A DNA stretch of 64,000 nt from Cordylochernes scorpioides (GCA_030710605.1 CP092863.1:143560623-143624622); one strand, 5' to 3'; positions 19,210 to 30,135 are shown, counted from the stretch's first letter. Program-made: numbers and translations. Notes: generated from the letters alone by a model not told the origin.

Positions 19210-21696
19210 CTATTGAGGATGAAGGAAGTTACAGGCATCACCCAATCTACAATATCCTCTGGCGAAATGTCGGCACGGAATTCTTGAATAAACTTTCTGT
19301 TGGAATCAGTTCTATTGGCAGGGAGGGTATTGGTAGATTTCTGAGGATATTTATTAATTTGTTGTGGAACGTATGGACTATTTTGAGGCACATTCTGGAA
19401 GTGATTTAGTGGATGTTGAAATCCTGATTGTTGGAACCTTGATTGTTGATGTTGGATTCCTATTTGTTGGTGTTGGAATCCTGATGGTTGATATTGGAAT
19501 CCTATATGTTGATCTTGGAATCCAAATTGTGGCTTTTGGAATCCTGATTGTGGATTTTGAAACCATGTTTGTGACTGTTGTACGTCTTGTTGTGGTATTT
19601 GGTATTTATAAAGTTGGGATTGCATTACTGGACTACCATTATTTAAACATGTCTGCTCTATCGTCGAAATAGAACTCTCCTGTACATTGTTGGTATTTTT
19701 AGCTTCTTTATTTCTTGCGGCGACCCTATTTACATTGTAAAATTGCTAGGATGACTTAGGAAAGCTCTAGCCAATGATTCTGGAATGGTTGCACCGGAAT
19801 CATAGTAAAATTGATGTACTCAGTGGCCAGGGGCTTAGATTTTGATGAGGTGAGAACAGGACTCAAATGGGTCTTGGCTGGCGGTGTTGGATTACCAATA
19901 ATGGGAAGAGAATTTGTCATACCCACTGAATTGATTGCGTTTTTAAGATGTTCCCAATTTACATTTTCCAAGTTGGGTATAATTGGAATGGGATCTTTCA
20001 GCAAATCTATTTGTTTGCTATCAGGTTCCTGATGTATTTGAAGTGATATATGTAATGGAGAATTTGCTTCTATGTCTTCAACAGCTTTCATCTCACTATC
20101 AGGTTCCAATATGTCTTGATCCGATGACCATTCTAGCGGAATACTAACTGGGTCTATTAAATATATAATCTCTTCATTAGGTTCCCCTGGGGAAAAAGGT
20201 ATCATACATTTGAGGGGATATTCTTCAGGAGGATTACAACTCTGATACAAAATCTGTCTATATATTTCTTCACTTTTTATCACAATCTTTCAAGAGAAGG
20301 TGAAATTGTAATAGGCTCTGGTGTCCTCCATGGTATACTTGTCTTCATATGGTTTTCCTGTTTTTCTTTATGATATCCAAGTGCTCGCCTTTTTATATTC
20401 TTTTTATTAATATCTAGGGCGATATTTTTGCAGACATCTTCTCTTTCTCCGGGAATTACCTCGAAATAGCGTTTTTCTACAAGATCATCCTTCCAATGAC
20501 CTTTCTTTTTTACGATAGACTTCGTGTGAATGTTGAGGATTGGTTTGAGAGTCGAATTCTTTAGCTCAGAATCTTGTATATTGTTTTCAATAACTCTCAT
20601 TTTTTGCTCTTCGTCTTTATCATTTGAAGATACTTCGGTAGATGCAACGTTCTTATTTATAGATACCATGGAGGTATCTCCATTTTCTATCTTTTGCTTC
20701 TTAATTGGTGATGGATTTTCAGGCAATTCCATTTTTCTTTTCAATGCTTGATTTGTACTTTGGGCTAGCGAATTGGAATTTTCGCAATTGCTCGAATTTG
20801 AATTTTCACCATCGTCTTTCAAATTTTGTTCAAATTCCATTTGCAAATCTGTTGAAGATAATACAGAAGAATTTTCATAAATGTTTTTATTCTGGATCTC
20901 AGAATCATGTTTACTATTTACAATAACTTCCATTTCTTCTTCTTCTTTATCATTTACAGAAACTTTGGTTGATTCAATATTCTTTATTTCCATATGGGTA
21001 TTTCTTTTTCAATATTTTGCTTTTTATTAGCTGATGGATTATCAGGGGATTCCAATTTTCTTTTTAAAGTTTGTTTTGTATTTGATTTTGAAGAAGCGGA
21101 ATGTTCGCGAAAATTCGAATTTAGATCTTCACCATCTTTTTTTGAATTTTCTTTCAATTCAATTTGCGTATCTAAAGCATCTGAAAGAAGGATTTCTTGA
21201 TTTGAGTTAATCTCAGACGAATTGGCTTTAAATAGATCTCTTTTATTCTTCTTTTGAATTGGCTTAGATATTTTCCTCTTTTTATTTGCCGAGAAAGAGT
21301 TTTTGTTTACCTTTGTCCATTTGTTGACAATGTCTTCGGCTAAATCTTTAATTTCTTTACAATCGTTTTTAATATAAGATTCCACTTTTTTAGGAATTGG
21401 ACTTTGTTTCAAAAGTTCAAGAGTTATTGAATTATTTCATAAACTTTTAAAATTTCCACGATGTAATTTTCAACATTTCTTTTTGGTGGATTTGATATCC
21501 AGTATTTTAGCGTTTCCCATAATCCATTTTCGATCAACATTTCAAGTACATTTTCATCGGTAGCTTGAAGCATTTGACAATAGCTCAACCGGTTTTTAAA
21601 ACTCTTCGAATTTCTTTTAATTAATTTTGCCAAATTTTTGTCATTTTTGAAACCTCCATTTGTAGATAAACCTTGAGTCAAAATTCTACTTTCCAT
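19210..21696 (-). pseudogene. PNUTS/PPP1R10-like copy C, multiple frameshifts
   Basis: It begins MESRILTQG like A and E and runs through the LW domain, linker, PP1-docking region, acidic blocks, FQ-rich repeats and CCCH finger. Clear single-base losses occur at about 21435 (TTCC to TTC), 21001-21005 (AAAA to AAA), about 20285 (GAAAAG to GAAAG) and about 19290 (ATTCCAAG to ATTCAAG, throwing the zinc finger out of frame); another shift lies near 19795. The docking motif reads K-G-H-W: Gly replaces Val (codon at 20499-20501). The internal ~80-residue duplication of A and E is absent. The frames visible are 21714-21424, 21412-20984, 20993-20280, 20283-19756 and 19625-19176. All losses are in short homopolymers, so consensus error is a serious alternative to decay. 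Confidence 0.8.
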
Positions 21697-22009
21697 TGTT
21701 TCGTTAGAGAACACATTATTTATAAACGTTGATAAATATAGTTTATATAAAGGCCTATATGCAAATATATTCTATATATGCAAAATACTGGATACAAATT
21801 GATTTTAATAAGGTATATATATATATATGGTAATTTAAACCAACAACCCTATATTGTATAATACTTATAACAAGATTGTCATGTTGTATATAGAAACACA
21901 TTAATAGATAATTATACGCATGATTGACATGTGTCATTGCATCACCATATGTAATGTACTTTGTACAAACTGATGATAAATAAATAAAACTATGTAATAG
22001 ATTAAGAGC

Positions 22010-22605
22010 TGAGTTAAAGCAAGATTGAGAAGTTCAAAAACGTCTAAAATCGAGAGAGAAATCCAACAACCCTAAAGAGGAATTTGGCAAGTCGTTGCCA
22101 TCAAGGTCAAAGGGTGCAGAATAGCGCAGACGCCCCTACGCCCTTTGGACCTGTTCAAAGTTCAAAATTCTCGCATGTCTCCCTCCTCGGCAAAGGTATA
22201 TAAAACATCGGTTTTAGCCGAAATCAGAGTCAATTTACCATCGGCATGAGCCCTTGTCGGTTGTAGCCAGGACCACCTCATCGACCATGTAAAACAGTAA
22301 GAACTCTTATCTCCATCTTGCTCTTAGCTCGACTTTTATCTGTTCACGGAACTTTCCTACTACAAATGTCTCTCTTCGTTTTTTGTGTGTGGACATTCCC
22401 AAGCTTTCAACTCTTCCTCGACCACGACTGCCTGTACTCTGTGAGAACTGTTAAAGGTCCTCCAAGGTGCAGAGAGGTACTGGAAAACTCTCCACGCCCT
22501 GACTGTCCCTTTCGGCTACTACAGGTTTGATCCTCGGTTACACAGATATAGCGAGAGTCGACAGGATCTCATCACAGATAAGTCGACAGGACCTCATCAC
22601 ATATA
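22010..22605 (+). repeat. GC-richer repeat upstream of copy C, possible solo LTR
   Basis: This is the inverted partner of 2880-3475. It contains CAAAGGTATATAAAACATCG (TATA-like) about 400 bp before an edge with two GTCGACAGGA...CTCATCAC repeats. It is non-coding. The partner shows the same edges, so the repeat predates the segmental duplication. Confidence 0.35.
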
Positions 22606-23234
22606 TATATAATCCCAATCTATATATATAAAAATGAATGTATGTGTGTCTGTTTGTTTGTTTGTCCTTTATGCCTGACCAAACCACTCATTGGATCGCC
22701 ATGAAACTTTGGGAAGTTATTTAGTATAGTACTGGGAAGGTTTCTAGCAAATAAAATTTTTGAAATAACTTTTCGCCTAGAAATAATCAAGATAAATATT
22801 CTAATTTATCTGTTATAATTCAACAATCTGCTCTAAATATTATCATGATGATACGATGATTTTGTAATGTAGAAAATTAGGAAAGACAAAATTCAGGATG
22901 ACACGGCAATTTATTTGAGACAAGAATAATGATACAATTCAAAGGCAAGATACTATTCCTTTAACTTCCAATTACCGAGGGAACCAATTAATATTTATTT
23001 TATTCAACTTATCGAGTTTTTTTCAAGGGACCGGGAAAAAATGTTCACTTTATCGAGAGATTCGTTAAACAAACCTTTACTCGGGTAAAACCCGGGCGAA
23101 GCCGGATACATCCATACAAGAATAATGATACAATTCCAAGGCAAGATACTATTCCTTTAACTTCCAATTACCGAGGGAACCAATTATTATTGATTTTGTA
23201 ATACGCATAAAATCAAAAAGGATGAGTTTCTTTT

Positions 23235-23290
23235 ATTGGGAAAAACGTTTCTAGCTTTCGGGCGTGAGCGGCCCTTCCACAGGAAATAAT
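23235..23290 (-). ncRNA. Candidate hammerhead-like motif of a Penelope element
   Basis: On the minus strand: CCTGTGGAAGGGC, loop CGCTCAC, GCCCGAAAGCTAG, then AAACGTTTTTCCC. A 4-bp GGGC/GCCC stem is followed by GAAA, the arrangement of hammerhead stem II and core, with a changed first block (CTGTGGA for CUGAUGA). It lies 3' of the GIY-YIG fragment on the same strand, where Penelope elements carry such motifs. Catalysis is unlikely to be intact. Confidence 0.4.
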
Positions 23291-23503
23291 GGAACAATTT
23301 CAAGTAAAGATGTATATACATATATATAACAGGTAATTTTTGCATATCTAGGATTAACTATGAAGTATTATATTTTATTATTTAAGAAAAATTATTGTTA
23401 TGTAAATTAGTCAATTTGCTGATATTATTATTAAATGCAAAATTGTAAAATGGCGTGATGAAGAAAAAACGGAAAAATCTATTTGAGTTTTTGGACCAGC
23501 CTA

Positions 23504-23968
23504 TCATATGTCTCTGGGATGTCTATATGTCTGTTTTATACTATTATATTTTGTTGATATCAATGCTTCTAGTAGTAATCTTTTGTATTTACTGTTTATG
23601 TTTGTGTAATGAATATTTGGGTTTGCTAGATTGAATTCATGATCTGTGTGTCTGATGTGTTGCACTATTAGAGATTTGGGGTCTTTGTTTTTAATGTTTC
23701 TTCTGTGTTCGTCTATTCTGTCTTTTATCTGTCTTCCTGTTTCACCTACATAGACATTATTACATTGGGTGCATGGTATGGAATATACTGCTTTGCTATT
23801 GTATAGTTTTGATATAGGAATACTGTTTCTGGTAATGGGGTTTCTTAAAATGGTTAATATACTCGGGTTGCTTTCATAATATGTTCTGATACCGTGTTTT
23901 TTTAAAATTCTGGCTATGTGGGTACTACTGTGGGAATATGGGATTGTACTTATCGAGTATTTTTTCAA
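23504..23968 (-). pseudogene. Penelope-like element, C-terminal GIY-YIG endonuclease fragment
   Basis: The 154-residue frame contains the Penelope-type GIY-YIG domain: CTQCNNVYVGETGRQIKDRI, then a conserved helix (DEHRRNIKN) and HTDHEFN with a late Glu/Lys segment (KRLLLEALIS). In these retroelements the domain follows the reverse transcriptase and nicks the target. No RT is visible upstream: the minus-strand upstream side passes directly into Helitron 3' sequence at about 23970. The element is therefore 5'-truncated and captured in, or inserted into, the Helitron. Confidence 0.8.
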
Positions 23969-24257
23969 GGGACCGGGAAAAAATGTTCACTTTATCGAGA
24001 GATTCGTTAAACAAACCTTTACTCGGGTAAAACCCAGGCGAAGCCGGGTACATCCATACAAGAAAAATGATACAAAATTCAAGGCAAGATACTATTCCTT
24101 TTACTTCCAATTACCGAGGGAACCAATTAATATTGATTTTATTCACTTATCGAGTATTTTTCAAGGGACCGGGAAAAAAATGTTCACTTTATCGAGAGAT
24201 TCGTTAGACAAACTTTTACTCGGGTAAAACCCGGGCGAAGCCGGGTACGTCCGCTAG

Positions 24258-24440
24258 TTATAATATATATAAGATATAAACGAAATACAAATTTGATAAA
24301 ACTTGATAAGTAAATAATTTTCTTTCCTATTTTCACGACTTCCCCTCAAATTATCTATCTTATTCAACAAAAAAACAAAATAATCATAGCATATATATGT
24401 ATATAGATGAAAATATTGCCGGGAGGATATTGATCTAAAG
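24258..24440. other. Continuation of the C-side duplicated flank
   Basis: It matches the reverse complement of 2693-2855 (TATAAGATATAAACGAAATA, ATTGCCGGGAGGATATTGAT). It is non-coding and confirms that the Helitron split this flank. Confidence 0.7.
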
Positions 24441-24703
24441 AGACAAAGGTCGCCTCTCCCGTCAAAATAGACGTCAAAACTAGACGCCATCTATTGACAG
24501 TCACCGCAAACTAGCGGTCTCGGGTCGGTGACAAAGCCACAACACCAACTTTGGCAAACTGAAAAGTGTCCACCTAGAGATCATGGTTTCGGGCTAATGG
24601 CTCTCGTCAGTCTAGGGCGGGCCGCTAGTTTGCGGTGACGGTCAATAGATGGGGTCTATTTTTGACGTCTATTTTGACGGGAGAGGCGACCTTTGTCTTT
24701 TTA
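24441..24703. repeat. Foldback MITE, copy of 2429-2692
   Basis: Inverted ends (GTCGCCTCTCCCGTCAAAAT ... and complement ending GAGGCGACCTTTGTC) flank the same central sequence with GAGATCATGGTTTCGGGC. It is part of the inverted segmental duplication. Confidence 0.85.
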
Positions 24704-24724
24704 GATATATATGCATATATTTAT

Positions 24725-24880
24725 TTTAAAAAGGCATATATTGGATCAAAATATCATTTAGTTTACCAATATTTCAGTTGGCTGAACGCCAACCTTTATC
24801 AAGGTGTTATAACATATTTAATGTGTGTCAACAACAAACTCAGCGCCACATTACGTCAACAGAATTTGTTGTTGACACAC
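24725..24880. repeat. Palindromic element fragment, partner of 2187-2412
   Basis: It carries GGCATATATTGGATCAAAAT, CAGTTGGCTGAACGCCAACC and an imperfect inverted part (GTGTGTCAACAACAAA / TTTGTTGTTGACACAC). Similarity to the A side ends here, so about 24870 is the outer border of the inverted duplication. Confidence 0.65.
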
Positions 24881-25435
24881 TCTAATGACACCATTCAAAT
24901 GATATTTTTTAGATAGAAGAGCGCCATCTAGTATAATTGAAATGAACTAAACGTTAATATATATGTAAATTCAATATCAAACTACACAAACACATATAAT
25001 ATATTTAACTAATATTCAACATTTTAAGAACAAAACATTAAGACACGTCATATTTGTTCAAAGAAAATAATTCCTTGAGCGAATATTATCATTTTTAAAC
25101 CTGTCGTTACTCTGTCACTTTTATCAAAGGAAATGCTGCCCAAGCGTAGAGTGTGAGAATAAGAAAAAAAGGGAAGAATTTTGGTTGATAAAAGCATTCC
25201 TTTCTCCCATCTTAACTATCCAACCAGAACATGATTAGCACAACTATTTTATCCTTTTTTCGTGATACATAAAAAATTCGTTAGAGCATCCCATGATAGA
25301 TCCCTTCAACGTTAAACCTACACCATATTGATAAGGACCAACTGCCCGAAACGCGTACATGATTGGATATTTCTTAATACACTCGTAAAATTTGAGAAAG
25401 TGAAATGTCTTTGAATGTTGCTGTTCGTCTTTTTA
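24881..25435. other. AT-rich stretch without gene
   Basis: No coding frame is supported. At 25325-25365, TTGATAAGGACCAACTGCCC, GAAACGCG has the spacing of a hammerhead core with a weak stem (see findings). Confidence 0.4.
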
Positions 25436-25439
25436 CTTG

Positions 25440-25790
25440 AAGGTGACAAAGGCAATTATATCTGGATTCAGACAATAACTCTGGAAGATATTACAGTGAC
25501 CTTTATTGAAGACATACGAGATAACCAAGTGTGTATACACTCATGGACAAAACTTAAAGAAGTTGTACCTTTTAGCATGTATATCGGGATTCAGACAATA
25601 ACTCTGAAAGATATTACAGTGACCCTTATTGAAAGCATACGAGATAACCGAGTGTGTATACACTCATGGACAAAACTTAAGGAAGTTGTACCTTTCAGCA
25701 TGTATATCAGGATTCAGACAATAACTCTGAAAGATATTACAGTGAACTTTATTGAAGACATACGAGATAATCAAGCGTGAACAAAATATT
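25440..25790. repeat. Satellite array, about 119-bp unit (array 2)
   Basis: Three units share CAGACAATAACTCTGAAAGA, TATTACAGTGACC and GACAAAACTTAAGGAAGTTG. They are the reverse complement of array 1. The 121-codon frame across it is produced by the repeat. Confidence 0.85.
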
Positions 25791-26084
25791 GCCTCTGGCG
25801 CTTTCAAAAAAAGAAACAGACGACAGGCGACATAAAAGACTTTATACTTCCTTATGTTTTGTCTATAAATGTATATTTAGGAATTATACGTAATACTTTT
25901 TCGAATAAAATGAATCATAAACATATAATACAGTCAAACATGGATATTTCAAAGCCCAAGTGACTAAAAAAATCGAATTATACAAAAATTCGAATTAAAA
26001 TCATAAATTCTATTTATAGGAAATTCTAAGGACCAAGATAAATATTGGAATTGAAGATGTTTTCGAACTAAACTTATGGTTCAA
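25791..26084. other. AT-rich stretch without gene
   Basis: No open frame, RNA gene or known repeat was identified. Confidence 0.4.
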
Positions 26085-26345
26085 AATCACATTAATAGGT
26101 ACCGCTCAGCAAGAGCAACCTAGTTCATGATAATTGAAACAGTGAATAATATGTGAAGGTTATTCATATATTAAACAAAATGTTAACGCGGGATTCAATC
26201 CTGGTTCATGACTGTCGGGAATCGAGCGTGTTACCCTCTCATCCACCGACTTATATCGGGAATCGAGCGTGTTACCCTCTCATCCACCGACTTATATCGG
26301 GAATCGAGCGTGTTACCTTCTCATCCACCGATTTAACTAAACTTA
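26085..26345 (-). repeat. tRNA-like repeat with a triplicated 45-bp segment
   Basis: TCGGGAATCGAGCGTGTTAC, CCTCTCATCCACCGACTTATA recurs three times in tandem. On the minus strand it reads GTCGGTGGATGAGAGGGTAA, CACGCTCGATTCCCGA, which has B-box-like sequence. The same sequence in single copy, with the same neighbour (GGTTGCTCTTGCTGAGCGG), lies inverted at 35875-36055. Confidence 0.65.
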
Positions 26346-26683
26346 TCCAATTCTACTGAATATATATATATATATTTAATATATAATAGAGAAAGGGAAT
26401 TTATTTAAATTATTACATTCTAATAAGAAAAATATTCACAAAACAACTCCAACAGCAGGTAAAAGCAGAGTTTCTAAAAAAACCTAAAAAAACTTTAGTT
26501 GAGAAGTTAAAAAAATAAATTTAAGACAAATTAAATTATAGAGTTTTTCTAGAGGGAATGTTTCCAGTGAGGATAGAAGTTTACAATAGGGTCTGAAATA
26601 TGTGATGAAAAGGTAGATAATTGACAATAAAACTTTCCAGTTGTTATCATGGCCTATTCACAACACTCTTTTTCCATGTTAAA
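26346..26683. other. AT-rich stretch without gene
   Basis: Contains a (TA)n run near 26362-26374. No coding or RNA signal is seen. Confidence 0.4.
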
Positions 26684-27166
26684 TCTATATATATAAAAAT
26701 GAATGTATGTCTGTTTGTCCTTTATGCCTGACCAAACCACTCATTGGATCGCCATGAAACTTTGGGAAGTTATTTAGTATAGTACTGGGAGGTTTCTAGC
26801 AAATAAAATTTTTGAAATAACTTTTCGCCTAGATATAATCAAGATAAATATTCTAATTTATCTGTTATAATTCAACAATCTGCTCTAAATATTATCATGA
26901 TGATACGATGATTTTGTAATGTAGAAAATTAGGAAAGACAAAATTCAGGATGACACGGCAATTTATTTGAGACAAGAATAATGATACAATTCCAAGGCAA
27001 GATACTATTCCTTTAACTTCCAATTACGGAGGGAACCAATTAATAATGATTTTATTCAACTTATCGAGTATTTTTCAAGGGACCGGGAAAAAATGTTCAC
27101 TTTATCGAGAGATTCGTTAGACAAACCTTTACTCGGGTAAAATCCGGGCGAAGCCGGGAATATCCA
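26684..27166 (+). mobile_element. Helitron-like element, 3' end degenerate
   Basis: The 5' end TCTATATATATAAAAATGAA follows an A, and the body matches the 22.6-kb element (TTTATGCCTGACCAAACCAC; ATTATCATGATGATACGATG). The 3' hairpin reads AATCCGGGCGAAGCCGGGAA but the terminal CTAG is replaced, so it is truncated. Confidence 0.8.
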
Positions 27167-27387
27167 TTTCGTAGCTACACCGTCTCTCCAAGAGGCAGTC
27201 TCTTATTAAAGGTCTATTAGAGATTCTTTAATAGCAATTAGAATCTTCAATGAGAGACCACCAACAGGAGAAACAAGTTGATTCATGTTTTTAGGTGGTC
27301 TTTCTTAAGAGACTCTATTTACATATTTAAAATATGAAATTCTTACTGTTACGTTTAATTACTGTTAATATATATATATATATTATA

Positions 27388-28271
27388 TCTATATATATAA
27401 AAATGAATGTTGTCTGTTTGTTTGTCCTTTATGCCTGACCAAACCACTCATTGGATCGCCATGAAACTTTGGGAAGTTATTTAGTATAGTACTGGGAAGG
27501 TTTCTAGCAAATAAAATTTTTGAAATAACTTTTCGCCTAGAAATAATCAAGATAAATTTTCTAATTTATCTGTTATAATTCAACAATCTGCTCTAAATAT
27601 TATCATGATGATACGATGATTTTGTAATGTAGAAAATTAGGAAAGACAAAATTCAGGATGACACGGCAATTTATTTGAGACAAGAATAATGATACAATTC
27701 AAAGGCAAGATACTATTCCTTTAACTTCCAATTACCGAGGGAACCATTAATATTGATTTTATTCAACTTATCGAGTATTTTTTCAAGGGACCGGGAAAAG
27801 ATGTTCACTTTATCGAGAGATTCGTTAAACAAACCTTTACTCGGGTAAAACCCGGGCGAAGCCGGGTACATCCATACAAGAATAATGATACAATTCCAAG
27901 GCAAGATACTATTCCTTTAACTTCCAATTACCGAGGGAACCAATTAATATTGATTTTATTCAACTTATCGAGTATTTTTCAAGGGACAGGGAAAAAAATG
28001 TTCACTTTATCGAGATATTCGTTAAACAAACCTTTACTCGGGTAAAACCCGGGCGAAGCCGGGTACATCCATACAAGAATAATGATACAATTCCAAGGCA
28101 AGATACTATTCCTTTAACTTCCAATTACCGAGGGAACCAATTAATATTGATTTTATTCAACTTATCGAGTATTTTCAAGGGACCGGGAAAAAAATGTTCA
28201 CTTTATCGAGAGATTCGTTAGACAAACTTTTACTCGGGTAAAACCCGGGCGAAGCCGGGCGGGTCCGCTAG
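27388..28271 (+). mobile_element. Helitron-like element, 884 bp, with three tandem 3' modules
   Basis: It runs from TCTATATATATAAAAATGAA (after T here) to GCGGGTCCGCTAG (before T). A block of about 197 bp ending in the GGGTAAAACCCGGGCGAAGC hairpin occurs three times in a row (ends near 27867, 28065 and 28271). Only the last is followed by CTAG. No protein is encoded. Confidence 0.85.
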
Positions 28272-28409
28272 TTTTATATAATAAAATATAAGAAAAATCA
28301 CACCCCAAAGTAATAAAATCATTATTTTTTATTGTCCAACACCTTAAATATAAATGTTCTCGAAACTATTATAGACATGTATGATTCTTTTTTAAAATTA
28401 AACAATATA

Positions 28410-29731
28410 CGAGGTGTGTTCAAAAAGTATCGCGACTTTTGTGTTTTTTCAAAAATTATTTATTTATTCATGAATACCTATTTTGTCCCTTTCAAAGTAA
28501 TCCCCATGAGATATTATACACTTGTGCCAACGGTTTTTTCCAATCTTCGAAGAACTTCAAAAAATCATTTTTAAAAATCTTTTTCAGCTCCTCCTTCGAT
28601 GCCGTCTTTATCTCGTCAAGCGTAGCGTAACGTCGTCCTTTCATGGGCCTCTTCAGTTTAGGGAACAAGAAAAAGTCACAGGGGGCCAGATCTGGGGAAT
28701 ACGGTGGCTGCGGCATCATTAGTGTGTTGTTTTTTGGCCAAAAAGTCGCGCACAAGCAACGATGTGTGAGCAGGGGCGTTATCGTGGTGCAAAAGCCAAT
28801 TTTTGTTCTTCCACAAATCCGGCCGTTTCTGGCGGATTGCTTCGCGCAAATTGCGCATAACCTGCAGGTAATATTTCTTATTGACCGTTCTACCCTGTGG
28901 CAAGAACTCATGATGCACCACGCCCCTGCAATCGAAGAAAACTGTCAGCAAAACATTCACATTCGACCTAACTTGGCGCGCTTTTTTCGGTCTTGGTTCG
29001 TGCGGCAGCTTCCATTGAGATGAGTGAGCTCTGGTTTCCACGTCATAACCATAAACCCACGCTTCGTCACCAGTTATGACCTTTTGGAGCAAATTTGGGT
29101 CGTCGCGGACAGAGTCCAACATCTCATTAGCAATGTTCATGCGATGCTGTTTTTGGTCGCAATTGAGCAATTTTGGTACGAATTTCGCGGCGACCCGTCT
29201 CATGCCCAAATCATTGATAAAAATCGAATGGCACGAGCCAATCGATATTTTTAGGTCCTCAGCAACTTCTCTAACGGTGATTCGACGATTGGCCAATATC
29301 ATTTTCTCCACTTCATTAATTTTTACATCTCCTGTTGAAGTGCTCGGGAGTCCGGCACGCTCTTCGTCGTTCACATCTTCTCGGCCTTCTGAGAACATTT
29401 TGTACCACCGATAAACGTTGCTTCGGTCCAAGGTAGCTTCTCCCTATGCCACAGTCAACATTCGGAATGCATCCGCGCAATTAATTTCGTTTTCACACAA
29501 AATTTGATACAGGTTCTTTGATCCATTTTTTTTAATAGGTAAAAATCGAAGACAATCCAAAACACCTGCAAGCAAAGCAGCTGTCAACAATTAAGTGAAC
29601 ATTCAAAATGGCCGAGCTTGTCGGCATAAGTGAGAGACATGAGTACCAACATAAAGCCACAAAAAGATCGAAATTCGAATATACGTAACCCGCGAAAATT
29701 CAAAAATCGCGAACCTTTTGAACACACCTCG
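28410..29731 (-). mobile_element. Mariner element, 1322 bp
   Basis: Terminal inverted repeats of about 28 bp begin CGAGGTGTGTTCAAAAAG and are flanked on both sides by TA, the mariner target duplication. The inside is a single transposase gene on the minus strand, interrupted by several lesions. The length is typical of full mariners (about 1.3 kb), so nothing large is missing. A second, 5'-truncated copy begins at 62985. Confidence 0.92.
28464..29526 (-). pseudogene. Mariner transposase (HTH and D,D34D), inactivated
   Basis: From MDQRTCIKFC the protein shows the paired-type DNA-binding part (SNVYRWYKMFSEGREDV; ITVREVAEDLKISIGSCHSI) and the DD34D catalytic core: VITGDEAWVYGYD (first Asp), LLHHDNAPAHTSLL (second Asp) and PYSPDLAPCDFFLF (third Asp). 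Lesions: a base loss near 29482 and TAG for TAC near 29445 at the N-terminus, a frameshift at about 28735 between the second and third Asp, and another near 28532 in WKK-RWHK. A functional enzyme cannot be made. Family members cut at TIRs and paste into TA. Confidence 0.9.
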
Positions 29732-29733
29732 TA

Positions 29734-30015
29734 TACTGTCAGTATGAAAAAGTGAAAGTTCTATAAGCTTAAAATTTTGCTTCGTTTTAAAAATGGATCG
29801 ATGTTGGTTCCATATGTTTTAATTGGATATTACACCTTAGTTCTATATATTTTATTGCTTAAAAAGGAAAACAACAAAACAAAAAAGAAACTACAATTGC
29901 AAAATTATTTGATGACTAACCAACTAAAAATAAAAGTAATATTTAAAAATGATGATGATAAAAAAATGCTTCTATGAATTAAAAAAAATAAGAATAATTA
30001 CAAAATTAACATATA
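29734..30015. other. AT-rich stretch without gene
   Basis: The 66-codon frame at 29777-29977 has low-complexity Lys/Asn/Leu composition and no recognisable domain. I do not call it a gene. Confidence 0.4.
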
Positions 30016-30019
30016 AACT

Positions 30020-30135
30020 TCAAACAAAGTCCTTAGTGCAATGGAAAAATTAATTGATGGGACTGACTCATCAGTGATAAATCCACCCAGCGGTTTCGCC
30101 AGTTTAATCTACCATTGTAATTAATTTTTCCATTT
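30020..30135. repeat. Small palindromic repeat
   Basis: CAATGGAAAAATTAATTG on the left and CCATTGTAATTAATTTTTCC on the right form inverted arms around TCATCAGTGATAAATCCACC, CAGCGGTTTCGCCAG. The central sequence is related to 10960-11030 and 61490-61560. Confidence 0.55.

Larger units (their letters stand above)
22619..24257 (+). mobile_element. Helitron-like element, 1.64 kb, with nested Penelope fragment
   Basis: It begins TCTATATATATAAAAATGAA and ends GGGCGAAGCCGGG, TACGTCCGCTAG. The paralogous A flank keeps the empty site: there CCCAA and TTATAATATATATAAG adjoin at about 2855-2862 (minus strand), while here they are separated exactly by this element. This fixes both ends and shows insertion between A and T without duplication. 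Inside are three copies of the 3'-terminal module (about 22960-23110, 23950-24060 and 24090-24257) and, between them, a minus-strand Penelope fragment. No Rep/helicase frame is present, so it is non-autonomous. Confidence 0.9.

Noticed and set aside
22318..22530. 70-codon plus-strand frame in the GC-rich repeat upstream of copy C
   Set aside because: The inverted copy at 2880-3475 does not preserve the frame, and no domain is recognisable.
25415..25780. 121-codon plus-strand frame with TITLKDITV repeats
   Set aside because: It lies across the ~119-bp satellite; the same sequence occurs in non-coding arrays in other orientations with broken frames.
28643..29414. Plus-strand frames of 112-126 codons over the mariner
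   Set aside because: Antisense shadows of the transposase gene, which carries the DD34D motifs on the minus strand.
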